From positions 1 to 59,754 of the forward strand of contig CAYJIK010000004.1 in NCBI GenBank assembly GCA_964370205.1: DNA of 59,754 nucleotides, written 5' to 3'. Below the pieces are notes generated by a model that ran no database searches, was not told where the DNA came from, and saw only the letters and a list, made by a program, of their open reading frames with translations. Origin of the DNA: DAMCAP01 sp964370205 (GTDB lineage Bacteria > Bacillota > Clostridia > Oscillospirales > Ruminococcaceae). This document shows positions 8,569 through 16,128 of the stretch, piece after piece. The position numbers and the translations under genes are program-made. Within the stretch, counting starts at the first letter, position 1. Each line of letters opens with the position of its first letter.

Positions 8569-8644
8569 GCTGGTGTAGCTCAGTTGGTAGAGCAGCTGAT
8601 TTGTAATCAGCAGGTCGGGGGTTCGAGTCCGTCCACCAGCTCCA
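8569..8644 (+). tRNA. tRNA-Thr (anticodon TGT)
   Basis: 76 bases. The acceptor stem GCTGGTG (8569-8575) pairs with CACCAGC (8634-8640). The D-arm contains AGCTCAGTTGGTAGAGC. The anticodon stem GCTGA/TCAGC holds the loop TTTGTAA with TGT at 8602-8604. GTTCGAG is in the T-arm. The discriminator T and the CCA end (8642-8644) are encoded. Confidence 0.97.
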
Positions 8645-8667
8645 CACTTTCTAAGTTAGGTAAATAT

Positions 8668-8753
8668 GGGAGGTTTCCCGAGTGGCCAAAGGGGGCAGAC
8701 TGTAAATCTGTTGTCTTTCGACTTCGGTGGTCCGAATCCACCACCTCCCACCA
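8668..8753 (+). tRNA. tRNA-Tyr (anticodon GTA)
   Basis: 86 bases with a long variable arm as expected for bacterial tRNA-Tyr. The acceptor stem GGGAGGT (8668-8674) pairs with ACCTCCC (8743-8749). The anticodon stem CAGA/TCTG holds the loop with GTA (8703-8705 region). CCA is encoded at 8751-8753. It is co-transcribed with tRNA-Thr, 23 bases apart. Confidence 0.97.
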
Positions 8754-8756
8754 AAC

Positions 8757-8786
8757 AAAAATCCGGCTGAAAAGTCGGGTTTTTTC
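8757..8786 (+). terminator. Terminator after the tRNA pair
   Basis: AAAATCCGGCT (8757-8767) pairs with AGTCGGGTTTT (8772-8782) around a GAAA loop and runs into a T-tract. Confidence 0.85.
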
Positions 8787-8818
8787 TTTACAAAAAAACA
8801 GTAGATGGAGTGTTTGAT

Positions 8819-9559
8819 ATGACACAGCGTGAAATGATCGACATTGTAAGAGCGCAACTGGCGGTAGACCTGAACTGTCAAGAAGTTGACCTTTTAAAGC
8901 CTGCGGACACGTTTGTGTTTGCAGAGTACCGTGAAAACGAAGGGCATAGGCATTTTTTTGACAGCAAACACCATTTTGAGATGTTGAATATGGGCGGTGC
9001 TACAGTGGTGTCTGCGACTGAACCGATACTGTCCTACATGAAGGCGAGGCTTGAGGGCTTTACCCCTAAACAAGCGTATGGCATGGAGTTTGTTACCGAG
9101 CAGTCGCTTTATTTTCTGCCCGACCTTGCTCGTTTGGTTGAACAATCTTTTGCGGACGGTGTAGAGGTAGAAGTTGTGTACGACAGCGATATACATGAGT
9201 TTTACAAAATTGAGGGCTTCCGCAACGCTATACAGTATAACCCGAACCACGTGCGCCCTGACAAGATTGCGGTGGTCGCCAGAGTGGAAGGTGAGATTGC
9301 AGGCATGGCAGGGGTTAGCGCTGACTGTGAACGGTTGTGGCAGATAGGCATAGATGTAATGCCGCAGTACCGCAAGTACGGACTGGCGGCTGCACTCGTG
9401 ACCAAGATATCAACAGTGACCCTTCAACAGGGGAAGATACCATACTACGGCACAGCAACCTGCAACATAGCGTCGCAGAGAGTAGCGTATAAGTGTGGCT
9501 TCAATGTTGCATGGTCGACAACCTACGGTGCAAACTTCCCCGGGCTGATTAGTGGGTAA
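8819..9559 (+). CDS. GNAT-family N-acetyltransferase with N-terminal extension
   Basis: 246 residues. The C-terminal 110 residues carry the GNAT core: VEGEIAGMAGVSADCERLWQ, then the acetyl-CoA loop region IDVMPQYRKYGLAAALVTKI, then ATCNIASQRVAYKCGF. The first half (about 130 residues) matches no motif I know and may supply substrate specificity. The ATG at 8819 has GGAG at 8807-8810, 8 bases upstream; GTG at 8810 overlaps that site. It sits directly after the tRNA terminator and is followed by its own terminator. The substrate is unknown. Confidence 0.8.
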   Translation: MTQREMIDIVRAQLAVDLNCQEVDLLKPADTFVFAEYRENEGHRHFFDSKHHFEMLNMGGATVVSATEPILSYMKARLEGFTPKQAYGMEFVTEQSLYFLPDLARLVEQSFADGVEVEVVYDSDIHEFYKIEGFRNAIQYNPNHVRPDKIAVVARVEGEIAGMAGVSADCERLWQIGIDVMPQYRKYGLAAALVTKISTVTLQQGKIPYYGTATCNIASQRVAYKCGFNVAWSTTYGANFPGLISG

Positions 9560-9595
9560 CAGTGCATCGAAACAAATGCTTATGATTGTCCTTTT

Positions 9596-9642
9596 ATCGG
9601 GGTGACATCGGAATTTTACGTTCTGTCGTCGCCCCGATTTTG
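9596..9642 (+). terminator. Terminator of the acetyltransferase gene
   Basis: ATCGGGGTGAC (9596-9606) pairs with GTCGCCCCGAT (9628-9638) with one G-U pair and a 21-base loop. TTTT follows. Confidence 0.8.
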
Positions 9643-9678
9643 CTTTTTGGAATGTTCCTAAAAACATATAAAAAAATT

Positions 9679-9719
9679 TCAATATAACTATTGACAACGG
9701 TAAACATAGGGTATATAAT
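9679..9719 (+). promoter_or_regulatory. arsR promoter and overlapping operator candidate
   Basis: TTGACA (9691-9696) and TATAAT (9714-9719) are 17 bases apart, a perfect promoter. The palindrome TCAATA-taac-TATTGA (9679-9694) overlaps the -35. Its TCAA-N8-TTGA outline resembles sites of the ArsR/SmtB family, which fits autoregulation by the product of the next gene. Confidence 0.75.
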
Positions 9720-9763
9720 AAACACATCAAAAATAATTAATACGTAAAGGCGGTGTTGTTATA

Positions 9764-10099
9764 GTGGCAAGTAAAAGCGAAAGAAACGTCAAGCTGTTTA
9801 AGGCACTTGGTGATGAAAAACGTCTTAACATAATAGAACTTCTACGAGATGGCGAAAAGTGTGCCTGCGTACTCGCAGACCTCACCAACATAAAACAGTC
9901 TGCACTATCCTACCACATGAAACTTTTATGCGAATCGGGGCTTGTACAGAGCAGTCAGGACGGCAAGTGGACACACTATTCACTCAGCAAAAGTGGTTCT
10001 GACCACGCTGTCGAACTGCTCCGTGAACTTACAACCCCCCATGCACAACAGACACTAAACGACGTGTACCTCGAAAAGATGGATAAAACCGCTACCTAA
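9764..10099 (+). CDS. arsR: ArsR/SmtB-family metalloid-responsive repressor
   Basis: 111 residues forming a winged helix (LFKALGDEKRLNIIELL, then QSALSYHMKLLCESGLV). A cysteine pair, CAC (33 and 35), sits in the alpha-3 position where classical ArsR proteins have ELCVCDL, the trivalent arsenic site. It should repress the operon until As(III) or a similar thiophile binds. The GTG start at 9764 has only a moderate AAAGGCGG site upstream. The next gene, a permease with a CSCS motif, supports a metalloid role. Not every cysteine ligand can be assigned with certainty. Confidence 0.87.
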   Translation: MASKSERNVKLFKALGDEKRLNIIELLRDGEKCACVLADLTNIKQSALSYHMKLLCESGLVQSSQDGKWTHYSLSKSGSDHAVELLRELTTPHAQQTLNDVYLEKMDKTAT

Positions 10100-10190
10100 A
10101 GGCGGATATCATAAAAAAAAACAGGCGTAAACTGAGCGATTTATTGGCGGCGAAAACATTAAAAAAAATCAATGTGACAGGAGAATACTT

Positions 10191-11204
10191 GTGGAAATTT
10201 TGAAGACAATGTGGGACTTTTTTCAGTATGAGATTTTAGGTATGCGGTGGCTGAACAATGGTGTCGGCGACCTGTTCACCTCTATGGGCGTGGACATCTC
10301 CACCCCGATGGGCGGAAGTTTACAGTTTTTCATCTATGACGTTATCAAGATCGTGGTACTGCTCTGTTCGCTTATCTTTGTTATTTCGTACATCCAGAGC
10401 TACTTCCCTCCCGAGAGAAGCAAGCAGATACTCGGCAAGTTTAAAGGCATCTGGGCGAACATAATAGCGGCACTGCTCGGAACTGTTACTCCGTTCTGCT
10501 CCTGTTCCTCCATACCGCTGTTTATCGGCTTCACGAGCGCAAAACTACCACTGGGCGTTACTTTCTCCTTCCTCATTTCGTCGCCAATGGTTGACCTCGG
10601 TAGTCTTGTACTCCTGATGAGCATATTCGGCGCTGAAGTTGCGGTGGTGTATGTTATATTTGGGCTGATAGTGGCTGTTCTGGGTGGTACAATTATAGAA
10701 AAGCTAAAGATGGAGAACTATGTTGAAGAATTCATCTACAAAGCGAGCGGTATTGACATAGAGTCGCCCACACTAACCAAAAAAGATCGTGTGATCTACG
10801 CTAAAGATCAAGTTATCGAAACGTTCAAAAAGGTATTCCCCTACATACTTGTAGGCGTTGGTATCGGCGCAATCATCCACAACTGGATACCACAGAGCAC
10901 TATAGAGTATGTGCTGGGCAGCAACAATCCATTCGGCGTTATCATGGCTACTATTATAGGTATACCGATCTACGCTGACATCTTTGGTACTATTCCAATA
11001 GCTGAAGCTCTACTTTTAAAGGGCGCACAGCTGGGAACTATCCTTGCGTTTATGATGGCGGTTACAACACTTAGCCTACCGTCCATGATCATGCTTAGGA
11101 AAGCTGTTAAGACAAAGCTTCTTGCGGTGTTTATAACAATATGTGCCACAGGTATCGTAGTGGTTGGATATATCTTTAACTTCCTACAGCCGTACCTTGT
11201 ATAG
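10191..11204 (+). CDS. ArsP/DUF318-family permease (organoarsenical efflux type)
   Basis: 337 residues with about eight to ten hydrophobic segments and no signal peptide. The hallmark TPFCSCSSIPLFIGF (Cys near 103 and 105) and the later internal repeat-like segment PIYADIFGTIPIAEALL belong to the ArsP_1/YraQ permease family, whose characterised members export trivalent organoarsenicals. The GTG at 10191 follows CAGGAG. The gene lies 91 bases behind arsR and is probably in the same operon. Export of methylarsenite is inferred from family and context only. A 10-bp hairpin without a T-tract follows (11219-11242). Confidence 0.85.
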   Translation: MEILKTMWDFFQYEILGMRWLNNGVGDLFTSMGVDISTPMGGSLQFFIYDVIKIVVLLCSLIFVISYIQSYFPPERSKQILGKFKGIWANIIAALLGTVTPFCSCSSIPLFIGFTSAKLPLGVTFSFLISSPMVDLGSLVLLMSIFGAEVAVVYVIFGLIVAVLGGTIIEKLKMENYVEEFIYKASGIDIESPTLTKKDRVIYAKDQVIETFKKVFPYILVGVGIGAIIHNWIPQSTIEYVLGSNNPFGVIMATIIGIPIYADIFGTIPIAEALLLKGAQLGTILAFMMAVTTLSLPSMIMLRKAVKTKLLAVFITICATGIVVVGYIFNFLQPYLV

Positions 11205-11218
11205 AATTAATATTTAAG

Positions 11219-11242
11219 TAGGAGGGGATTGTTCCCCTCCTA
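11219..11242 (+). other. Perfect hairpin after the permease gene
   Basis: AGGAGGGGA (11220-11228) pairs with TCCCCTCCT (11233-11241), plus one T-A pair outside. No T-tract follows, so it may be a weak terminator or mRNA end stabiliser. It sits exactly at the left border of the ACR3 remnant. Confidence 0.6.
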
Positions 11243-11244
11243 TA

Positions 11245-11415
11245 ATTGACAGAACAGTAAATGAAAGCTTGACACTCGCTGTAATGTTTGGAACGCAGAG
11301 CCCTGTAGCGCTTGCTACAATAGTCGGCGTTTTGGTAGAGGTGCCTGTGATGTTGATTTTAGTGAAAATAGCAAACGGTACAAAGCATTGGTTTAAAAGT
11401 GAAAGTAACATTTAA
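11245..11415 (+). pseudogene. C-terminal remnant of an ACR3-type arsenite efflux permease
   Basis: An in-frame stretch with no start codon or ribosome site encodes about 56 residues ending at TAA (11413-11415). Its wording (NESLTLAVMFGTQSPVALAT, then IVGVLVEVPVMLILVKIANG) matches the last two membrane helices of ACR3/ArsB-like arsenite permeases. The rest of the gene (about 280 residues) is absent. A proper terminator follows, so the original gene end is intact. It shows that the arsR-arsP locus once carried an arsenite pump that was lost by deletion. Confidence 0.75.
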
Positions 11416-11421
11416 CATGAC

Positions 11422-11458
11422 AATCCCCCACTATGTTTTGAGCAGGTGGGGGATTTTT
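11422..11458 (+). terminator. Terminator at the end of the ars locus
   Basis: AATCCCCCAC (11422-11431) pairs with GTGGGGGATT (11446-11455), followed by a short T-run. Confidence 0.85.
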
Positions 11459-11587
11459 GCAGTTGGCTCAGCGAGTGTTCGGTGGCTTTTGGCGGTGCGT
11501 TTTAGCGTTCTTTTGGTAGGGCGGACACAAAATGTACACAATTAAGCGAATATCGCTGTTTTATCGCCCAAATACTCCCTCTAACTC

Positions 11588-11616
11588 TTGACAAAACAGT
11601 GTATAAAGTGTTAAAT
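11588..11616 (+). promoter_or_regulatory. Promoter of the apbE-rnf cluster
   Basis: TTGACA (11588-11593) and TTAAAT (11611-11616) are 17 bases apart, ending about 50 bases before apbE. It may drive the whole cluster to rnfB. Confidence 0.7.
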
Positions 11617-11666
11617 TAGTACGTGGTAATTAAATAACCATGCTCGTACTGTTGAAAGGTAAAGTG

Positions 11667-12677
11667 ATGAAATCAGTGGTTAGAATAGTTGTTTTACTGT
11701 TTGCATTGCCTTTTTTTGTGGGGTGTACAGTTCAGTATGAACCTTATCTGGGTTTGGATTTTATAATGAATACATTCGTTGAGCAAAAATGGCATGGCAA
11801 AAACGCTGAAACCGCTTATGCGGACATCACGTCTGCACTGGAGGAGTATGAGGCGACTATGACGCTGTTTAGCGATGATAGCGAAATAGCGCTGTTAAAT
11901 GCAAATGCCGGTGTCGCTCCTGTGGAACTGTCCGAAGCTGCGTTTTTGCTACTGGAGCTTGGGAAAAGCTACGGTGAGCAGTCAGGTGGGATATTTGACA
12001 TAACGGTTGCGCCACTTGTGACCCTGTGGGGGATAACCGGCGATAACCCGACTGTCCCCGACCCCGACCAACTCGCCGAAACGGTGGAACTGGTGGATTA
12101 CCGCTTGTTAGAACTGAATGAAGAAAATTCTACTGCATATCTCCCCACTGAGGGCATGGCGGTTGACCTTGGCGGTTTTGCTAAGGGGGCGGCGCTATCT
12201 CTTGTAGAGGAGATAGCCACAGAGCATAAAGTGGACGGTTTTGTGTCGATAGGGGGGAACCTCTACATTCACGGAGGGCCGTATAACTTTGGCGTGCGTG
12301 ACCCGCTTGGAGATCAGAGCAGTATGGTGGGGATTGTGGCGCTGTCCGACATTACTATGGCGACGTCGGGCGGTTACGAGCGGTTTTTTGAGGAGGGTGG
12401 GGAGAGCTACCACCATATCCTTGACCCGAGAAGCGGTTACCCTGCAGACAGCGACCTATTGTCGGTCAGCGTGTTTTCCGCCAATGGTGCACTGGCTGAT
12501 TTCATGTCCACATACATTTTCGTGGAAGGTTCAGAGTCGCTTCTAGACCACCTATACGCCGAGGACTACTATATTGTAGCTATAGATATTGATAAAAATC
12601 TGTACGTTTCCCCCGGTTTTGCCGAATATTTCACACCAACGGCAGCAGACTACACTTTAATGGATTTGGGGGAATAG
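11667..12677 (+). CDS. apbE: FAD:protein FMN transferase (lipoprotein ApbE)
   Basis: 336 residues starting at ATG 11667 (GAAAGG 8-9 bases upstream). A lipoprotein signal ends in the lipobox FFVGC, so it acts on the outer face of the membrane. ApbE signatures are present: MNTFVEQKWHG near the N-terminus, GGIFDITVAPLVTLWG, VDLGGFAKGAALSLVEE, VSIGGNLYIHG, SGGYERFFE and HHILDPRSGYPADS. The enzyme moves FMN from FAD to Thr in S/G-G-A-T-type sites of RnfG and RnfD. It is the first gene of the Rnf cluster, one base before the next start, and it has an unusually large target here (RnfG with four candidate sites). Confidence 0.95.
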   Translation: MKSVVRIVVLLFALPFFVGCTVQYEPYLGLDFIMNTFVEQKWHGKNAETAYADITSALEEYEATMTLFSDDSEIALLNANAGVAPVELSEAAFLLLELGKSYGEQSGGIFDITVAPLVTLWGITGDNPTVPDPDQLAETVELVDYRLLELNEENSTAYLPTEGMAVDLGGFAKGAALSLVEEIATEHKVDGFVSIGGNLYIHGGPYNFGVRDPLGDQSSMVGIVALSDITMATSGGYERFFEEGGESYHHILDPRSGYPADSDLLSVSVFSANGALADFMSTYIFVEGSESLLDHLYAEDYYIVAIDIDKNLYVSPGFAEYFTPTAADYTLMDLGE

Positions 12678-12678
12678 T

Positions 12679-13191
12679 GTGCGTAAATACAGTGAAAATG
12701 TCCGCCTTATCGCCAGAATGGGTATACTGTTTGCAGTGGCGATGGTGCTGTCCCTTGTAGAGGGGATGTTGCCTGCACTGCCGATGTTACCTGTTGGGGT
12801 TAAGCTTGGACTTTCAAATATAGTCACCATGTACTGTCTGTTTTGGCTTGGATGGCGTAACGCTGTCCTTCTCTCGGTGCTAAAGGCGCTCTTTGTGCTT
12901 TTAACAAGAGGACCGACAGGTGGTTTTATGAGCCTTTGCGGAGGCCTTGTCTCGGTAATGGCAATGGTGGTTTTTAAACTGTTTCTACCCGACTACAAGG
13001 TAGTCGCCAGTACGGTGGGGGCAGTGTTTCACAATGTGGGGCAGTTGTTCGCCTCGGTACTGATACTGCGGACGTGGCTTGCGTTCGGTTACCTACCTGT
13101 TATGGTTGGCTCGGGGATTCTCATGGGTGTGGTGACAGGGATAACCTTTTCGGTGCTGGAGCCGCATTTGGAGCGAATATCAAAAGGCTAA
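12679..13191 (+). CDS. Gx transporter family protein (Hpre_diP_synt_I)
   Basis: 170 residues with about five membrane helices. The opening MGILFAVAMVLSLVEGMLP and the loop PVGVKLGLSNIVTMY are typical of the family first named heptaprenyl diphosphate synthase component I and now often called Gx transporter. It resembles ECF S-components. In Clostridia it is commonly beside apbE and rnf genes, where a flavin-related role has been guessed but not shown. GTG start at 12679 overlaps the end of apbE closely, so the two are translationally coupled. Confidence 0.8.
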   Translation: MRKYSENVRLIARMGILFAVAMVLSLVEGMLPALPMLPVGVKLGLSNIVTMYCLFWLGWRNAVLLSVLKALFVLLTRGPTGGFMSLCGGLVSVMAMVVFKLFLPDYKVVASTVGAVFHNVGQLFASVLILRTWLAFGYLPVMVGSGILMGVVTGITFSVLEPHLERISKG

Positions 13192-13225
13192 AAGCTATCG
13201 TTAACGATGGCGTAGATGTAAGCAA

Positions 13226-13342
13226 AAGTGAATAGTGAAAGGTGAAGAGTAGTGGTGTCGCATGGAGCGATAGGTTGTAAGTATGGAGTGAAATCGATGT
13301 CTTAGAAAAGCACTGTAGCTGTTCACTTTTCACTATTCACTT
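13226..13342. repeat. 117-bp MITE-like element with 21-bp inverted ends
   Basis: The left end AAGTGAATAGTGAAAGGTGAA (13226-13246) and the right end (13322-13342) are reverse complements with one mismatch. About 75 bases of non-coding sequence lie between. It sits between the Gx transporter gene and rnfC and may split transcription or place a hairpin in the mRNA. Confidence 0.65.
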
Positions 13343-13410
13343 GTGTATATCATAGGCATATCACAAACAAAATTTTGTATATTAAGCGTACCTAAGTATG
13401 CTTTTTAATT

Positions 13411-14706
13411 ATGGGGGTGCAAAAAATCTTGAAGAAAATACTGGATTCGCTAAAACTGAAGCATCACAAAAACACGGAGGACTTGCCGGCTAGGGATATC
13501 ACTTTGCCGGATAAAGTTGTCGTGCCGATGCAAATGCACATCGGACGCCCTGCCAAGCCTGTTGTAAAGGTTGGGGAGGTTGTACTGGTGGGACAACTTA
13601 TCGGAGAAGCAGAGGGGCTGTCCGCAAAGGTACACTCGCCTGTTTCCGGCAAGGTAACGGCGCTAGACGAAGTACTGCTACCTGTTGGCAGAACCCAGGC
13701 TATCACCATCACAACAGACAAAGAACAGACACTACATCCCGATGTAGCTCCGCCTGCCGTAACAGACAGGGACAGCTTTTTAAAGGCTGTGGAGAACAGT
13801 GGAATTGTGGGACTGGGCGGTGCAGGTTTCCCGACCTTCTTTAAGCTAAACCTTAGAGACGGAGTGAAGGTGGACACACTGCTGCTGAACGGCGCAGAGT
13901 GTGAGCCATATATCACATCAGACTACCGCACAATGCTTGACAGAACCGATGACATGATAAGCGGTATCGAGGCGACGCTGAAGTATATAAACATACCGAA
14001 AGCTGTTATTGTAATCGAAGAGAACAAGCCAAAGGCAATATCCATGCTGAAAGAGCGCCTAAAAGGTACAAACATCTCAGTACTTGGAGTGTCCTCTACC
14101 TATCCGCAGGGAGCGGAGAAGGTGCTTATCTACCACGCAACAGGCAGAGTAACCCCGATGGGCAAGCTACCGTTTGACGTGAATGTGGTGGTTATGAACG
14201 TGACCACAGCTGCAGAGGTAGGTGCGTATCTGCGTACAGGTATGCCGCTTGTTGAGAAGATGATTACAGTGGACGGGTCTGCTGTGAAAAAGCCTGCTAA
14301 CCTACGTGTCCCAATCGGAACCCCGATGATGCATATTTTTAATGAGTGCGATGGCTTTAAAGAGGAGCCGGGTAAAATCATGATGGGCGGCCCTATGATG
14401 GGTATAGCTGTTTATGATAAGGAGTATCCGCTTATAAAGCAAAATAACGCTATACTGGCGTTTAATCAAGCTGACGCTAAACTTCCCGACGAAACCGCAT
14501 GTATTAAGTGTGGGCGCTGTGTGAGTGCATGTCCGTTTGACCTTATGCCGGCAAATATTGAGTTTGCTTACAAAAACGAGAATATCGACGAACTTAGACG
14601 TCTGGCGGTGGGTCTGTGTATGGAGTGCGGATGTTGTTCATATGTCTGCCCTGCAAGACGTAATCTGGTGGAAACAAACCGTGCCGCTAAGGCGATTTCC
14701 AGATAG
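13411..14706 (+). CDS. rnfC: Rnf complex subunit C (electron entry, 2 x 4Fe-4S, FMN/NADH)
   Basis: About 431 residues. The middle has the nucleotide- and flavin-binding stretch GIVGLGGAGFPTFFKL followed by LLLNGAECEPYITSDYR. An SLBB-like segment follows, then two ferredoxin motifs CIKCGRCVSACP and CMECGCCSYVCP near the C-terminus. RnfC is the peripheral cytoplasmic subunit that exchanges electrons with NAD(H). The start is uncertain: ATG at 13411 has no ribosome site, while TTG at 13429 follows GGGGGTG at a good distance. The first 30 residues lack the usual GGIHP-type opening, replaced by a short Lys/Leu-rich segment. Confidence 0.95.
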   Translation: MGVQKILKKILDSLKLKHHKNTEDLPARDITLPDKVVVPMQMHIGRPAKPVVKVGEVVLVGQLIGEAEGLSAKVHSPVSGKVTALDEVLLPVGRTQAITITTDKEQTLHPDVAPPAVTDRDSFLKAVENSGIVGLGGAGFPTFFKLNLRDGVKVDTLLLNGAECEPYITSDYRTMLDRTDDMISGIEATLKYINIPKAVIVIEENKPKAISMLKERLKGTNISVLGVSSTYPQGAEKVLIYHATGRVTPMGKLPFDVNVVVMNVTTAAEVGAYLRTGMPLVEKMITVDGSAVKKPANLRVPIGTPMMHIFNECDGFKEEPGKIMMGGPMMGIAVYDKEYPLIKQNNAILAFNQADAKLPDETACIKCGRCVSACPFDLMPANIEFAYKNENIDELRRLAVGLCMECGCCSYVCPARRNLVETNRAAKAISR

Positions 14707-14809
14707 CTACTGCGCCTGACAGACCTTGGTAGTAAAAACCTAGCGTGAAACACCGCCGTAAGGCGACTTGATACGTTTAAATGACAGATCTAAAGAGAGG
14801 CAAGGTCAA

Positions 14810-14925
14810 AGTTTGAAAAGAGACTTTTCAAACTGCAGTTTTGTGCTTTCGGCATAGCCGTTGTTTTTGTCATGTTAGAATCGCAAATGACAAAAACGCA
14901 CAAAACATTCAGAAAGGAATGGTTA
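14810..14925 (+). promoter_or_regulatory. Structured leader element upstream of rnfD (copy 1)
   Basis: Hairpin A: AGTTTGAAAAG (14810-14820) with CTTTTCAAACT (14824-14834). Then a three-way fold: outer stem GTTTTGTGC (14838-14846) with GCACAAAAC (14898-14906), small hairpin CGGC-ATA-GCCG (14850-14860) and inner stem GTTTTTGTCAT (14863-14873) with ATGACAAAAAC (14887-14897). The element ends in the AGAAAGGA ribosome site of rnfD. A related copy with altered but still paired stems lies before the gene at 38.9 kb on the minus strand. Confidence 0.7.
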
Positions 14926-14929
14926 TATA

Positions 14930-15922
14930 ATGAATAATCTTTTGAATGTCACCCCCTCGCCCCATATACGGGGGAGTGATAACACCCAGCAGCTTATGGG
15001 AACGGTTATCGTTGCGCTTATCCCCACGCTGGTGGCGTCCGTGTTTATATTTGGACTGCCTGCACTGCTTATCTCGCTTACTTGTGTGGTTTCCAGTGTA
15101 GCATTTGAGTACCTGTTTAACTATCTGGTGAGTAAAAAGCAAACAGTGGACGATCTGTCCGCGGTTGTGACAGGTCTACTGCTAGCGTTTAACCTACCGC
15201 CGGAAATTTCGCTGTTTACTGCGGCATTCGGCTCGTTTATAGCGATAGTGATTGTAAAGTGCATATTTGGCGGTATAGGCCAAAACTTTGCAAACCCTGC
15301 TATTACAGCCCGTGTTGTTTTGCTACTGTCCTTTACAGGCCCGATGACAACATGGCTCATCCCCGAGATGAACGGTATGTCCATAGAGCTTGTAGCCGGT
15401 GCAACACCACTGGCACTTATCACAAGCTCGACAGGTATTGAAAGTGCAAACAGCCTTGCTACAATGATGAACGGTGCCGGCGGTCTACCGAGCGTGTTTG
15501 ACATGCTAAACGGTATAAGAGGCGGATGTATAGGCGAGGGCTATTCTGTCGGCTTGATCGTGGGTGGTATTTATCTGTGGTACAAAAAGGTAATAACCCC
15601 TGTAGTACCTCTAACCTTTATCGGTACTGTGGTTGTACTAAGTCTACTACTCGGCAACACCCCCGTATATCAGATACTTGGTGGCGGTCTGCTTATAGGC
15701 GCAATCTTCATGGCAACCGACTACACCACCTCCCCAACCACCACACTTGGTAAGGTTATATTCGGAGTGGGCTGTGGTATTATCACAGTGATTATTAGAT
15801 TTTACGGCAGTTACCCAGAAGGTGTGTCGTTCGCCATACTTATGATGAACGTTGTAAATCCTCTGATAAACAGATACTGCATCACAAAGCCTTTTGGTGT
15901 AGAAAAGCCGGCTAAGCAGTAA
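14930..15922 (+). CDS. rnfD: Rnf complex subunit D (membrane, covalent FMN)
   Basis: 330 residues with about eight to ten membrane helices. The opening SPHIRGSDNTQQLM and the run FGGIGQNFANPAITARVVLL are RnfD/NqrB hallmarks. The flavin site is VAGATPLALI, where the Thr carries phosphoester-linked FMN, placed by ApbE. RnfD forms the ion-translocating core with RnfA and RnfE and passes electrons from RnfG. ATG 14930 has AGAAAGGA about 11 bases upstream, within a structured leader. The gap of 223 bases to rnfC is long for an operon. Confidence 0.96.
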   Translation: MNNLLNVTPSPHIRGSDNTQQLMGTVIVALIPTLVASVFIFGLPALLISLTCVVSSVAFEYLFNYLVSKKQTVDDLSAVVTGLLLAFNLPPEISLFTAAFGSFIAIVIVKCIFGGIGQNFANPAITARVVLLLSFTGPMTTWLIPEMNGMSIELVAGATPLALITSSTGIESANSLATMMNGAGGLPSVFDMLNGIRGGCIGEGYSVGLIVGGIYLWYKKVITPVVPLTFIGTVVVLSLLLGNTPVYQILGGGLLIGAIFMATDYTTSPTTTLGKVIFGVGCGIITVIIRFYGSYPEGVSFAILMMNVVNPLINRYCITKPFGVEKPAKQ

Positions 15923-16018
15923 CGTTAAAACGATACTTGTGTCACGGACACCAAACACGGTGAAAGTTGGCATTTGACCTACACAAGAATTGTAGACAAG
16001 AAAGGAACGATTGTCGTT

Positions 16019-16108
16019 ATGAAAAATCTTGCTATAGAAGCTGTCGTTTTGACAGTGATAAGTGCAGTGATATCAGGGATTTTGATATTTGCACAGGGCG
16101 CCATGTAA
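16019..16108 (+). CDS. 29-residue single-helix membrane peptide resembling the RnfG N-terminus
   Basis: A short ORF from ATG 16019 to TAA 16108 with an AGAAAGGA site 9 bases upstream. The product is one hydrophobic helix, beginning MKNLAIEAVVLTVISAVISG. RnfG, which starts 20-30 bases later, begins its helix MKGLAMQVVVLTLICTVVSG, so 13 of these 20 positions are identical. It looks like a duplicate of the RnfG anchor that ends after the helix. It may be a truncated gene remnant or a real small subunit; the intact ribosome site and the conserved helix argue for translation. Confidence 0.6.
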   Translation: MKNLAIEAVVLTVISAVISGILIFAQGAM

Positions 16109-16128
16109 CCTTACTATAAAGGAGAGGA

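Noticed and set aside
11560..11640. Rex-binding site at the apbE-rnf promoter
   Set aside because: Only a TGTTAA half-site (11609 region) is seen; the inverted half is missing.
13464..13916. 150-codon minus-strand frame inside rnfC
   Set aside because: Shadow of rnfC; no family match and no initiation signal.
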